This document shows positions 11,430-23,906 of a stretch of DNA of 64,000 nucleotides, one piece after another. Each line of letters begins with the position of its first letter. Positions within the stretch are counted from its first letter, which is position 1. Both the position numbers and the translations under genes were made by a program. The DNA is from Lepiota brunneoincarnata (Eukaryota > Basidiomycota > Agaricomycetes > Agaricales > Agaricaceae). The notes under the pieces were generated by a model, which saw only the letters and a list, made by a program, of their open reading frames with translations, did no database searches and was not told the DNA's origin. The DNA lies in assembly GCA_023014365.1 (NCBI GenBank), contig JAEBUN010000028.1:434001-498000 (forward strand). Direction: 5' to 3'.

Positions 11430-14060
11430 AGAAAGACAATGATGAATGGACTGTGGACAGATATTCCTTGGACCATATCTCCAACTGTTTCTTTGCCTGC
11501 CAAACCTCACCATATCCTCATAGGTTATCTCTCCACTTGTTCACTGGGAGGGGCATTGGTTGGGGACTTCCTTGATAGATGCAGTTGACCCTGTTGGTGT
11601 AATACCTCTCATCTAGGGCTGTCCACCAATGCTGGTGCATCCCACTTGATTCATAGGTAACCCACAAAGGGAACCACAACACCTTTGAAATCTGGTTACT
11701 GTGTCCTAAATTCATTGAGTATTACATTTCCATTTGCAGTGCCTAAACTTACCAGTGAGTACAACATACAAGCCACAAAGCATCTCCTCCTCATCAGTGC
11801 TCAGGTCATCATCAAATAATTCCTTTCCATCACTGTCAAACACAGAAAAACAATGCTGAACGTCTGGCTGCATTGTAGGGCCCTCTAAAGCTTCACTTAA
11901 TCCAATGGTTTCTTTTGCTATGCATTCCAAAAAGCCTCCATGAAGCAGGGCAGCCCGAGCATGATGTTGCCTGAGGAGCACATCACACTGGCATTGGTAG
12001 TATACAAATCAATAGGAGTGAATTTTTCTTCAGCAACACAAAGAAGGGGAGGAGTTGGTAGAGTCCTTTTGCCCGGAAGACCTTCAAAATCAGCCTTCCA
12101 TTGCAGTATATGAAATGCTATGCCATCCTCCAAAAGCATCATAACTATGTCCTTTTCTTGGAGCTTCTCATCCATGCGACAGATTGATAGTGCCACAGAA
12201 GCACTTGGAACAGCAAGTTTCCAAGGAACTGTTGACATGTGACCAAAATCAAACATGTACAGCTGCACTCCATCGGAATTGGCTACAGTACAAATCAAAT
12301 GAAGTCAGGGGGAGGAGAGTGGTACATGGTTTGCCCAAGAAAGGTCCCAGCTGTCTGAAGGGGGTTTGGATAATGGCAAGTGCCAAAAATGTCAAAGGAA
12401 GAGGATGCTTGATTTCGGGATGGGGCCACAATGAACCAAATCTGCCGCTGTGACATCAGTTAGTCCCATGAGAGTGATAAGGGCCCTGCATTCTGCCACA
12501 CCCAGTTCTGCCTGAACACATTCAGGCATAGGCAGAGGGGGGACAAACCCAAAGTGTAGGTGCATGATGTCAAGCAGGACTATATTGTTATCATCCACAA
12601 TTTGTTTAGCCAGTGATTGATCAACAATTGGCCCATTGTCCTTCAAGAAAGCAGTCTCCAAATCTCCTGTCAGTAATTCCCAGCCTCTGTCTACAACACA
12701 CCCAGTATCAAAGTCCTGCTCCTCAAACTCGTCATCATCCAGTGGGCCTAATTCATCCACGCAATTCCATTCATTGTGAAAGGGATCATATTGCTTCTGT
12801 TGCGAGCTGAACCCCATAAGCATCCAAAATGATTATTGCGACAAACCAGACTCTGCATGTAGGCATCTTGGTCTTCAAAACTCCAGTCCCATACATATAC
12901 AGGTGCTGAGTTCTTCTTCTCCCAGTTTTCATGTGCTTGGTGCTGGGTGGGCATTTCCTTTTCCATCCACTTTGCATTACCAGCTTCTTGGTTTGAGAAG
13001 AAAGTTTTCAAGATTTCCAGAGGGTCTGGGCGGTGGGAGCTGGGTAAAGGAGATATCATCAGGTCTGGGGAAGCAGGTGAAAGTGTATCTGTTTCAACAT
13101 GGTGGGCAGGGCTGGGTGTAATCCAAGTTGTTGCCTCTTGCAGCTGCCATCCAGGGGGAGCCTTGAGAGGAAAGTTGGGATGTCAGCTGTGGCTATCAGC
13201 TTCTTGGGCACCCCATTTATACCAGACCAGGATGCCACAGTAGATAAAGAATGATGCTCTGGGCTGAGCTGGGTTGACAGGAAAAGGAAGCAAGAGACCA
13301 ACACAATCAACAATCCATGCCTTTTGCAACAAGGGAGACACTTGCAAACTATTGGAAATTGCCTGTCCTAAATGCATCTGGAGGGTGTGGACATACCACG
13401 CTGGTGGTGATATTCCCTTGCAATGATTCAGGTCTGGGATTTTGCATATCATCCCATACAACAAGCCAATCCAAACACCAAACCAGTCTCTACCTAAAAG
13501 AGCTTGCCTACAGGCAGCATTTTTGGAGGGATGCCCATGGTGGTAGTGAAAGTGATATGGCAGGTATGGACGGTGGTAATGAAGGGCATAATGTGAGCCC
13601 AATTCCTTGGTTACCTGAGCCAGTAGTTTGCCAATGACTAGCCACTGGTTTGCTAGGCTTTGTGGCAAGATATGCCCAACTATGTCAATCTTCACCATAT
13701 GGTGAGGTATATAGGAGAGGATGTCAAACAGAACTCCGGTAAATGGGACAGGAGCACGAGGTAGAAAACCAAGCCACTCCATTGCAGGCGACCACCAGCG
13801 TGGCTGCTGCATATCACTTGGAACAGATCCTTCAACATTCAACAATCCTCCTACATCTTCTCCAGCATCAGGCAAAACCAAATCGCAGACTGAGTTTGGA
13901 GAATAATACACCTGACCATCAATAAGTGACACATGACCAGCTTCAGTTCCCATCCTAAACTGTATCCAGTTAAACCAATCTACAATTCCACTATCTGTGA
14001 TGGATATTCCAAAACACAGAGATAAAGGGGCGAAGTGATGAGGGTCAAGTGAAGGGGGAG
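11430..14060 (-). pseudogene. expanded Agaricomycete family of unknown function, decayed
   Basis: Minus-strand segments in order: a 256-codon open exon (13,953-13,183; includes MGTEAGHVSLIDGQVYY, PYHFHYHHGHPSKNAACRQ and PVNPAQPRASFFIY); a segment with VYVWDWSFEDQDAYM (~12,890); YDPFHNEWNCVDELGPLDD (~12,770) followed by an acidic stretch; then LDIMHLHFGF, EEMLCGLYVVLTGK (~11,770) and SSGMHQHWWTALDERYY (~11,620). I recall this arrangement (F/YxWE-type segment, YD.F.NEW.xC.E followed by acid, late CGxY.V.TG and WW) from a large family of hypothetical proteins in mushroom genomes; no function is known to me. Frames change and at least one TGA replaces an apparent CGA (~11,516). Probably dead. Confidence 0.55.
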
Positions 14061-16744
14061 CGGTGTCATGTTGAGGGGCGTTGATGAGTCACAATTGATG
14101 TGATAAAGTCACAGGAAATGTGACCTGCTCTTCTCTCAGCCCCCATCATGACCACCACTCCATCCTTCCTTCGCCTTACTCACCATTGTTTATGCCATGC
14201 TCGGTGCAGAGTCAGACCCACATATCTTGGAATATCTGAATATGCTAGTTCAGAGACTCCATAGCCTACCAATGTGATTTGGATTATCCATACACATCTC
14301 CATATCAGTTTTGCATTAACCAAGTATGCCAGAGGCCCAAAGATGGGGAAGATGAGTAGGCCATGCCAAATTTGACAGGTGATACCAGGTGTGTTTGCTC
14401 AAAACAACTTTCATCCTCTTCTTGACCCCTTGCATTGTCTGGAAAAATCTGTCACAATGCTAAAGGTATGTCATCACCACTAGCTTCAAAACAGGGTCTA
14501 CAGCCTTGAATCCAGAGATTTTTGTGTTTATTACAACCTATGTGCCTTTTGGGAGCTAATTCGCCCCTTGTCATTATTGAATTCCCAAAGCACAAACATG
14601 TATCCATGTGTTGGGTCATGTATATGGTTTTTACAGGTAAGTTTAGGTTTTGTTGACAGATGTGTGATTACTCAAACAATCTAGGTGGAGGAACATACAA
14701 ATTCAGTCATTGTATCAACCCCAGTGGACAGTCCAGGATCAACAGCTTTACTTCGCTAGGATCACTAACATTCGAAGGTTCCTCCTCCAATGGATAAGTA
14801 AATGGCAAGTTGGATGGGTTCTATGAACCCCAATGGGAAGAGAAATGGCTGGAAGCCCATCTGGAGAGATACCGTTTCTGTATTTTACCCTAGACAGATG
14901 CAGTAAATACCTCATACATTAGTTATTTGCAAAAACTGTGTTGCTTTTTTTTCGCATAGCATCTACTCAAGAATCTATCTTCCAGACAATCCAGTGTGCT
15001 AACTAAATCTGTGCGGTCCCACCCACCTCCAAACATGTAATTCATCGCCCTCTGCTTCTTCCATGCTTGCATGGACATTAACGTTGCATTCAACAACTTG
15101 TGCAACTTGATTCCAGATACTCCTCCTTACTGATACTGAATCCTGATCATGCAGAATCGAGTTTCTGAGTTGCAGAGAAGGCAAAAATGGGTACCATACC
15201 GCTGTTGGGTCATATGGTGAGTGGCATCCTGTCCTTCAAGAGTTTCTAATATCACTTTGACCAACTCCATGACTTACCTAGTTTCGGCTCTATTTTGGAT
15301 GTGATTCTTCCTTTCAAGCAACCCAAGACCACTCCAAGGACGGCTGGTAGATTGAAGACATAAAGGGTTGTCACAAACAGGTAAGTAGCCTGGATGACAT
15401 ACCAAACACTATCGCTTTCCACTCAAACCAAACTTTTCTGGCCTGGATGATCACAATATAGCCCCAAGTCAACTTGGGCATCCTAAGTGCTAGAAAGCAA
15501 GACCTTATTCCAGCCCATCAGGATTAGTGTATCTACCAAGACATACCTACCAGATATTTTCTTCAACCAGCACACTGCCCTGTTGCATCAGTCACTGGAT
15601 AGCCTCTTGGAAATAGTCACCAAAATCAGAGGGTAGCTTCATCTACCATGGAGTATGTCAACACAGTTCTCTCTCAGCAGTGTGTGATACTGCAAAAAAG
15701 GATATATCCCAGCAGCCCACTCCTGCACCCACTTGTGGGCCACTCAAGACAAAGGTCTCATATCTTTTGAAAATACAAAGCACTGCATGGCTCCTGCACA
15801 TTCCCCAATGAATTTAATTACTTGGATGGAATGCGTGGGAATCATGCATGCTGCCTGTAGAAGACATGCCAATTTTCCATTTCTGGCACCATATGTTTGG
15901 GCACTTTTGTTAAACTAAATGGATCTATATACATACACCAATTATTTAATTATATTTTCTATTTCAGTGAGCAGATAAATGGCGTCCACAGAGACAATTA
16001 AGATAGTCTAAAATAACATACCATGTATATATAGACTCTGCAAAATATCTAAACAGACACAATAAATTTATTGTTGTTTTTTGTATAAGTGACTGAACAC
16101 ATGAGGTCCATCCATCCATCAGCGTATTTTGAATAAACAGGGATATTTATGGCACCCTGTGCAGGCCTCTTGCATTCCCATAGGTCTCAAGTGTGTATAA
16201 CACTAAGATAAGGATACAAGGTACAGTATGGTATCCTTATATACTACTATGTGTGGCTATGCTCTTACTATATATATCTGGACCCAGGTAAAGTGAGTCA
16301 TACTGGGTCAAGGTCTTATCTATCTAATTATAGATTGTTCTGATATGTACTTCTGATTGTTTCAGAGTGACAGTTCTTCTATCTATTTATATACTTGGTA
16401 CTTCTGATAAGAGTTCCTTCTGGACAGGTTTCTGATTAGGGAATTCTGATAACAGTTGCCCAGATCTATGATAAACACAGATCCCCATATAACTGTCTAG
16501 GCTTACTGTCTTGCAGGGGCCACTACTGGGATGGAAGTTGCAATGTGAGAGCTGCCCCAGAGTTTGGGTAATCCCTACTAACATCCTGCACCTGGCTGAG
16601 CTTTACTTGCTTGGAATGTGGGAGGGGGGTGGCCTGTCCTCTTGGTTGGCTTGTTCTCACCTTGATATCCCCTCTTACCATCCCCTATCCTCTTGGTCTC
16701 TTGTGGGCATGTGTAAGGGGAACTCTAGGTCATTGCTCACAACC
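14061..16744. other. gene-poor stretch with weak coding remnants
   Basis: No gene I can defend. A minus-strand stretch at 15,184-14,999 (WNQVAQVVECNVNVHASMEE and a following Trp-rich segment) and a plus-strand stretch at about 15,640-15,918 look protein-like but match nothing I recognise. 15,920-16,740 is AT-rich and then mixed sequence with no feature seen. Confidence 0.3.
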
Positions 16745-16803
16745 ACAGATTTGGAATTCTGATCCCCAGACTCCCTACATTTGGAAATCTAACTCCCAAC
16801 CTC
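16745..16803. repeat. minisatellite, left part (target of old G1 element)
   Basis: About two units of a roughly 30-bp repeat of the form CTCC(C)TACATTTGGAAATCTAA. The array resumes at 34,827 on the other side of the old G1 element, so the element inserted inside it. Confidence 0.7.
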
Positions 16804-17444
16804 TGTTAGAGCCGGTGCGGGTCAGAGTGGTATCCTTGATATAAGGTAACCAGGGGACAGGTTGAAGTCAGTATGTAGACTTCGGAACTGAGGCGGAGTA
16901 CTTCGGGCAGGGGGTTGGACTTGCAGCCTCAGCTCATGTGCTGTGCCCTCCTGCTGTCCTAGTCTGTATTTCAGGGAGTTGGAGCCAAAGCGGAGCGAGG
17001 CAGAAGAGAGGAGAGGATATGGAACAGGGAGCTGGTCCACTGCGATTTGATTATCAGACTGAAGAGTACAAGCCAAGTACCTATGGTATATATACTACTG
17101 GCCTTATGAACTATGACTTGTACTCAATATGTGTGGAGCAAAGTGGAGACCAATATAGTTACAAATGGATTATGAATGGATTATGAATGGAATGGAAACC
17201 GGTACAGGTATGGAGACTGATAACGTATCTTGACTACAGATGGGAAATGGAGACTGGGAACTAGAGACACTGAGGGTCAGGTGACCACGGCACGTGTGGA
17301 GGTGGTTGCATGATCAGGGCAGTGGGTTGCAGTCGGCGCAAGTTGGGGCCGAGTCGGAGGGCAGAGGGTTGTTGTGTGGAACACACATGGAGTTGAGAAG
17401 CTGAAATTTAAGTGATTAGACTCTGAGTTGGTGTGGATGTGACA
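16804..17444 (-). repeat. 3' LTR of old G1 element
   Basis: 641 bp; in plus-strand reading it starts TGTTAGAGCC and ends GGATGTGACA, the reverse complement of the G1 LTR termini. Next to it (17,445-17,458) lies the complement of the AAAGGGGGGGCAC polypurine tract. Confidence 0.9.
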
Positions 17445-17515
17445 GTGCCCCCCCTTTAGGGCCGAGCCTCGAGGCCCAAGGTGGTCTAGGCCGGGGCCCA
17501 TTGGAAAGTTCTGGC

Positions 17516-20475
17516 AGGGTATAAAAATGGTGAACTGGTTCGATTCCAAAAAATACAACTTGACCTCCTACTCCCATGAGCAGACAACCCTCCCAACAAC
17601 TGACCACTGCAGAGTGCAAGGCACAATTGTTGAGGGAGAAGGCAGAGTGAGAGGAACAAGAGCGGCTAGAAATCAAGAGGCTGGAGGAGGAGCAGCAGCA
17701 GCAGATAATAGCGCTGCATCAGCAACAAGCAGAGGAGCAGGTGAGGGAGCGTATGGCAGAAGAGATCAGGCAGCAACAAGACAAGGCTACCAAGGCAGAG
17801 CATCAGGCAATTCAGGCCTGACTTGTTGCAATGACTGCAGGGGCTTTGTCAAGCCACCTGCCAGAAGAACCAATGGAGGTAGATACAGAGGAGTTGGGTT
17901 CCAATTACACAGATAGTGACAAGACAGAAGATGAGGGGGAGGAGGAGGTGGAGGCCTCCAGGGATACAAGGGGTAAGGGAAAGGCAAGGGTGAGGGTGGC
18001 CCCACAACGGGGCCATGCGAACATATTTGGGGGTGAGAACTCCTGCTGGAGGTGCAAGCAAGATGGGGTCCAGTGTGAGGTCACCGGTGAGTGAGTTGTT
18101 TCTTGAAGGTTTCCGGGATACATACTGATAGGGTTTTTAGTAACACCAGGAGTTGCTGTCGGTGTAGTAAAATGAAGAAATGATGCAGAAGCCAAGAGGA
18201 GATGGAGCCAAGTGGGGCCAGCAGGTTGTCGGGCCAACAGTTTGAGGGTAAGTAAGGAGTCCTGTATTGTGATGTACACTAATCAGTGGGTGTTGTAGAG
18301 TTGAAACAGCTCATTGAGGAAAAACACCAGGAGACCATCAAAAAGGTCAACATCCTGGAGGTACAGCTTGAGTGGTCCATTGCTCAATTGGGGGAGAAGG
18401 TGGACAAGGTGGAGCAGGTGGTGGGCCGTTATGAGCAACTGCGACATTGGGAGGCGCAGGTGGATTGTAATTGGTTGAGTGGAAATGTTACAGAGACAGT
18501 GTTGTGCCGCAAAATCATTTCATTTGTGAAATCACTAGCTAATAAAGTAACTAACTCTCCATTACTGAATAATATCAGTATATGGCCATGGTCAGACACT
18601 GGGTGCGAGAGATTTAGAATACTATCTAAAATATGTGAAGGTGGACATCTCAGAAACAGAACCAGAACACCCAGACAAGTAAAAGTGATGTTAACTAACT
18701 TATGGGTGACAAGGCTATGGAAGAATGACTCTGGTATGAATGTACCCGAGCATTGTATCCAATACCATGTTAACTAAGATATTAGTTAAGATACTCATGA
18801 CTGTACAAAAAAACCCATTTCTTCGCCTCTGCCCTAGAAAGCGGACAAGTTGCAACACCTATGTCATCCGGATGGTACCTAGTCATAATAACAGGTCCGG
18901 GAGTGAATCTTGACAAAAGAATGTAGGGATTAGCTGAATGCCCTGACAAGAATGTCCCCTTGAAATGGTTCTGATGATATTGAAACCTAAGGGATCGAAT
19001 GGGGGTATCCCAGAGGGTACTCAGGGAAGGATGCCCCCTCATAGAAACAAAAAGAGATCAGAAATGATGAACTAGAAAATGAAGATTGATAAGAATAGAA
19101 TAAGCTAATTAATTCTAGTGTTAGTCTACTACCTGAAGACTATGGAAGTGGACTTTAGAACATTAGGGTTGAAAAGCTCAGGTGTGGAGAGTCCGAGAAT
19201 AAAATAAAAACCAATAGATAAACATTAGTGAGGAAACTTGCTAACCCGGCTGGCTGTGATATAAATAGCCAGGCACCTAGGGAGCAAGTCCCTGAGAGCA
19301 AATTGATGTCGCTGATATCGGAACTCCTAGAATGATGCTCCTAAATGATGAGGAGACAATAAAATGATGAAGCTGAAGGCTTGTTTCAGGTATACCCATA
19401 AGTTAATTGTATATTGTTATAAAAACTTGTCTGTAAATTACATGGGAGGGAAGAAAACCACTTGCCTATTTTTAACCCCCTGATTGTATGGTTGATTAGG
19501 ATAGGAATATAAAGCAATTTTACACGATTTTCTTCGGTCATAAGACCACCAGAGACTTAAAGAGTTATACTCTTTAAAACCAGACCCTTTGAAACAATTG
19601 AGATATTGACAGACCCTTCTGCTTGACTCGAGAACTGAATATGAGTTGCTACACCTCTTCTGTTCTTAAGTAGAAAGTTTACTAACTTTTGTTTCTTTGG
19701 GTTCCTCTTAGAGGCCTTGCCTCAGAAGTATACCATTGAATTGTAGAGCTGTTTAATTGAGAAGCAAACATAGTACGCTAGGGCCCATTGAAAACACTGT
19801 CCACTAGGTCTATCTAGCCTAAAGATACTTACTGCAGGAGCTTGCTAGCAGCCTGTCTCACTGAGTAGTATAAAAGTTTCATTGCCTTGTTCAGAAGCTG
19901 TAGTGCACTAGGGCCCATTAGATAACGCCGTCTGCTAGGCCTACTAGCTTAAAGACACTTACTGCAGGAGCTTGTCAAAAGCCTGTCTCACTGGGTAGTG
20001 TAAATTTACAGTATTGTCAAGAGAAAAGGACGTAGTATGCTAGGGCCTGTTAGAACACGTTGTCTGCTAGGTCTACAGAGGTTCACTGATTGCAAAAGCT
20101 TGTGTTTTGCCTGACTTATCGAATCGTGAAGATATTAGTTAACATATTATATCATAACGACCATCAAAGTTCCCATTGTATTCAGATAGAACAACTGTCT
20201 GTCTGGTTGGAGACTAAGAGAATAACGTACCAAAACCCTAAAAACACTAGAATTGAATATATTTCTGGAGATCTGTGACAACCTCTCCCCCATGAACTTA
20301 TAAAGTCAGAGTTAGTGAACCTGTTAACGAACTTCATTTTCAATCTCATAAAGTAATCCGCATTTCAACGGAGGGTTCAGAGGAGAGTGTCAGGGCCGCC
20401 TTGGAAGAGGAGGTGCAGGGCTTGATGGAAGATGATGCTGCACAGTTGCCTGGCCCCTCTGGAGATGATAAGTAA
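17516..20475 (+). pseudogene. opposite-strand Zn2Cys6 coiled-coil gene, decayed copy
   Basis: Plus-strand homologue of the intact gene at 61,453-62,529. It has the conserved TATA stretch (GGGTATAAAAA, ~17,516), an ATG at 17,576, a Glu/Gln/Arg-rich coiled coil, an acidic region, and CWRCKQDGVQC (~18,045) before the same first intron. The second zinc half reads CCRCSKMKK-stop-C, with TGA replacing CGG. The third exon starts about 18,297 and is cut at 18,499 by the 1.87-kb LTR-like element, resuming at 20,372 and ending with TAA at 20,473-20,475. An early TGA (~17,648) replaces a CGA. Conserved architecture in this much older copy shows the gene belongs to the family. Confidence 0.8.
18500..20367. 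mobile_element. 1.87-kb LTR-like element, copy 1
   Basis: 1,868 bp starting TGTTGTGCCGC and ending GCATTTCA, with flanks ACAG (18,496-18,499) and ACGG (20,368-20,371): a 4-bp duplication differing at one CpG. Nearly identical to 39,923-41,793. It has TG...CA ends, no open pol-like frame, and three diverged internal repeats of about 120-130 bp (~19,765, ~19,900, ~20,030) sharing CTAGGGCC, CTGCTAGG and CTTACTGCAGGAGCTTG. Most simply a solo LTR with unusually long LTR of an LTR retrotransposon whose internal part is not in the window; a non-coding LTR derivative is the alternative. Confidence 0.8.
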
Positions 20476-22355
20476 TCTGGTAGTAGTTTTTGTTGTCTTT
20501 TCTTTTTTGATAAATCTTGTTGTTTCTTGGTGTGATGGTGATCAGTGGAAACTCAGAGTGAATGGAGGGGGCCAGGCTTAGTGGGGTAAGAGGAATGGAA
20601 AGCCTCTACTAGATCTATGGCATGTTCAAGCTTGGTAGCTGGTAACCATGAAGACTCTTCTTCAGTGTCTTCATAACCTAACCAAATGACTTTGTAGAGG
20701 AGTTTGCATGCGTGGTGCTGATCAATCTTTGAGTTGACAATGCAAGTGATCTTGTATTTGGGTTTGCTGTCAATAGAAATGGGCACAGGTGGTGGGTCCA
20801 ATTGGGTGGGTATGGTGTTAGGTGTGGCTGGTTCAAGCATAGAAACATGGAAAACTGGGTGTACTCCACACATAGAGTTGGGGAGTCAGAGGGTGAAGGA
20901 GTGGGTACCTGCTTGGGCAATGATCTCATAGGGTCCAAGGAACTTTTCGGAGAGCTTTTTGGAGGGATGGGTGGTGCGGAAGAACTGGGCTTTAATAAAC
21001 ACTTTTTGCCCAACCTTGAAGTCCAGAGCCGGGAGATGGTAGGCGTCGGCAGAGGTCTGGTATCATTGCTGGGCTAACACTATTTCCGACTTCAAGGTTG
21101 TATGTAGGTCATTGAGATCAACTGCAAAATGGCGGGCCTGAGCAGAGGCAAGGTCATGTTCAGGATGAACTGTGATGTTTGGATGGTATCCTTTATTAGC
21201 AAAGAATGGGGAGATACCAGTGGTGGCACTAGGAGCGTTGTTGTAAGCAAACTCAGCTAGTGGTAGTAATTTGGACCAATTGTCCTGTTGGTAGTTACGA
21301 TAGACCTGGAGATATTGTTCCAGGGTCTAGTTGGTGCATTCCGTCTGTCTGTTGCCTTCTGGGTGGTAGCCTGAAGTGAAGTGTAGTTTCATGTTGAGGG
21401 CTTGTCCCAATGAATGGAAGAAGTGAGAGACAAATTTGGAGCTGCGGTTGGAGGTAACATGTTTAGGTACACTGTGTTTGGAGAAGACATGGAGGACAAA
21501 TAGGCAGGTGAGGTCGGAGGAAGTGATGGTATCGTAGGTGGGGATGAATAAGGATTGTTTGCTGAGTCTGTTGACTATTACTAGGATGGCATTGTAGCCA
21601 GAGGAGGCAGGGAGTTTCTTGATGAAGTCCATGGAGATTGAATTCCAAGGGCATTCAGGGATGGGGAGTTGCTTGAGGAGACCGTAGGGGTGGTAGCACT
21701 GGGGTTCAGACCTCATACAGGTGACACAAGACTTACAGAACTCCTTGATGAAGGTGCAGACACTAAGCCAGGTGTATTCGTGCTGGATGAGTTCCAGCAT
21801 TTTATTCTGACCAAAGTGGCCAGCTAGGACATAATCATGCTTGTACTGGAGAACCCGAAGTCAGAGATTGTTGGCATCAGGGACATAGATTCTGTCGTCT
21901 AGGAGGAGGAAACCCTTATCGTTGACTGACCAATGGCCTTCCGGGCTGGCAAGATGGGCAGAAGTGGTCAGGTCCACTGGTAGGGCGGTGAGGATGTTGC
22001 AGTGTAGCTGATCAAGGTCCATGACTACAGCTGTGTGAAGGGAAGGGGCATAAAGAGTGGTAGCATGGACAGAGGCCATGAGCTGTTCATGAGTGAACAC
22101 AGGCCAGAAGTTGTGCAGGTTGACTGATGCATAGTTGCTATTCCCCCCTTTAGGGTAGACGTCCCATTGTCTAGTTAGGGCATCAGGCTTGGTGCTGAGG
22201 TGGCTGGGTCGGAACCAGATGATGAGGTGGAATTGGGATAAGAACTTAGACCAACAAGCTTGGCAGCAAGTAAGGATTTTGGTGGTGCAGAAGTATTCGA
22301 GGTTTTTGTGGTTGGTGACTACATCAATAGTAAGGGGGGCACCTTCTAGGTAGTG

Positions 22356-22722
22356 TGTTACGCTGGTTAGGCGTCTGCAAGGCTCAATGCGATTAATGAC
22401 AAGTTAACCGTTGAGTAGTGCGAGCAAGTCTAAGGCGATGCCAAAGAACAGGAACAAATACTGTGTATAATAAGACAAAGCTAAAGATCACAAGTAACAC
22501 TTAGGTCTATATATGTATACTACTGAGGTGACTGGCATGTGATAAAGAAGAGAATCACATGCGAACGAGCGGAAATCACAGGCCAAGGGTAACTAACTAT
22601 AGACGAGCGGTGACATGTGATAAGTAAATATAACTGGGTGTTGACAGCGGGCGGTGGCATGTGTTTAAGTAAAAATAGACAGAAAATATGCGGGCGGGTG
22701 TACTAAGAGGAAAATGGTAACA
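22356..22722 (-). repeat. 3' LTR of G2 copy 1
   Basis: 367 bp; plus-strand reading TGTTACGCTGG ... ATGGTAACA, inverted TGTTAC/GTAACA termini. Homologous to 29,637-29,999, differing at several CpG sites and by a 4-bp indel in the TATA-region microsatellite. Confidence 0.92.
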
Positions 22723-22732
22723 TTACCCCCTT

Positions 22733-23899
22733 CTAATCTTCGAACTCTGTTTTGAAACTAACAAGTGGTGGGGTACAGGCATCAGATGTGGATCGTGAAT
22801 GTAGTCGTTCCTAGTCATAGCCGTAACCATCATAGGCATAGTCGTAGTCGTTGTACTGGCTGTCATCAATGATATCGTACGTTCGTCCAAAGGTATTGGG
22901 ATAGCGTTGTGCCGTCCTTTTGAGTGCAGCATTTCTTTGATTCTGGTGGTAGACAGGACAGGATCACATGTAATGTCCCGGTGCAGAGCGGTTGCAGTGG
23001 CAACAGGTGTATCGGGGGCAACTGTGTGCCCAGTGGCCAATCTGATGGCATTCGAAGCAGCGATTTCTTCCAACATCATACGAGCAGGTTGTAGCAGTTT
23101 GGGGTGTGATGGTGGGGGTGGTACGATGTCGAGGAGGTCTTTGGGGTAGGGGGTGGGTTTCCTGCTGTTGGCGAGCTTCCATTCGCTGGGTGAAGTCGTC
23201 CACTGTTTGTTGTCGAGTTTGGGGTGGTGGTGCGGAGGCGGGGGGTACAATAACAGGCGGGGTAACAGGGCTTGGAGGTTGTTCAGGTCGAACTTGTTGG
23301 TGGGTAGAGTGTACAGGGACTCGTTGGGCCAGTCTGTCGGTTGGCGTAGGTTGAATCGTACTAGGGATTGCGGGCGCAATCCGTATACTGGTTGTGGAGC
23401 TGCAATGCTCGGTGAAGATTCGGCGGAAAGTGGGGTTGGCCCACAGGCGGTTGAACGTGTTTTGATTTGCTTCTTTAACTCTTTCGACGCTTTGTTCGAG
23501 GCCGTGGAGGCAGAGGAGGTTTTCACGGAGTTGGAAGAAGCCATCACGAACTTCTGTCGATACTGCTGGCATTGGTGCAATAAGAAGCGAAAAGATGAGG
23601 GTAGAGGCACTGTTGACTTTGTTAATATAGTTGCTAACGGAAGCGACAAGCGGGGGAGCAGGGACGGCGGTTGGCGTTTCTGTGATGGGTGGAACAGGAC
23701 TGGGGGGAGTGGTCTGTCATGGTACGCAGCGTGGGGGTAGTGTGTCTTCAGTGGTGTTAAGAGCGCTTTCGATGAGGAATTGGTAGAGGATGCGGTTGGA
23801 GTCGGGTTGCGTGGATGAGGATCTGGTCGTTCCATCTAACATAGGTGGGGTAGAAATAAGGGCAGATTCGGATGGGAGTGAATGGACGGAAGAAGGCAT
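22733..23899 (-). pseudogene. G2 third ORF downstream of pol: double zinc-knuckle protein
   Basis: 389 codons from ATG at 23,899 to TAG at 22,733, seven bases after the pol stop. In order: Ser/Pro-rich N-terminus, a helical segment (DGFFQLRENLLCLHGLEQSV), a long Pro/Gln-rich linker, knuckle 1 CFECHQIGHWAHSC (C-x2-C-x4-H-x4-C), knuckle 2 starting CCHCNRSAPGHYM (C-x2-C-x6-H, final Cys after a damaged codon), and a Tyr/Asp-rich tail. Three in-frame TGAs occur where CGA or TGG is expected. The copy at 47,814-48,980 has exactly the same length. Resembles a nucleocapsid-like RNA-binding protein; role unknown. TTTAACAG just before the ATG could serve as a splice acceptor. Confidence 0.7.
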
Positions 23900-23906
23900 T
23901 GTGCTG

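Noticed and set aside
18286..18777. Open frame ending with the same ~90 residues as the 600-codon frame
   Set aside because: Chimera of exon 3 of the opposite-strand zinc-cluster gene and the 1.87-kb element. The shared peptide reflects the shared insertion, not a protein domain.
18500..20367. Possible group I/II intron or structured RNA gene
   Set aside because: TG...CA ends, target duplication and insertion in both nuclear elements fit an LTR better; no conserved intron core seen.
22723..23835. 370-codon minus-strand Pro/Thr/Ser-rich frame
   Set aside because: Overlaps the G2 third ORF in another frame; the zinc-knuckle frame with equal length in both copies is the better candidate.
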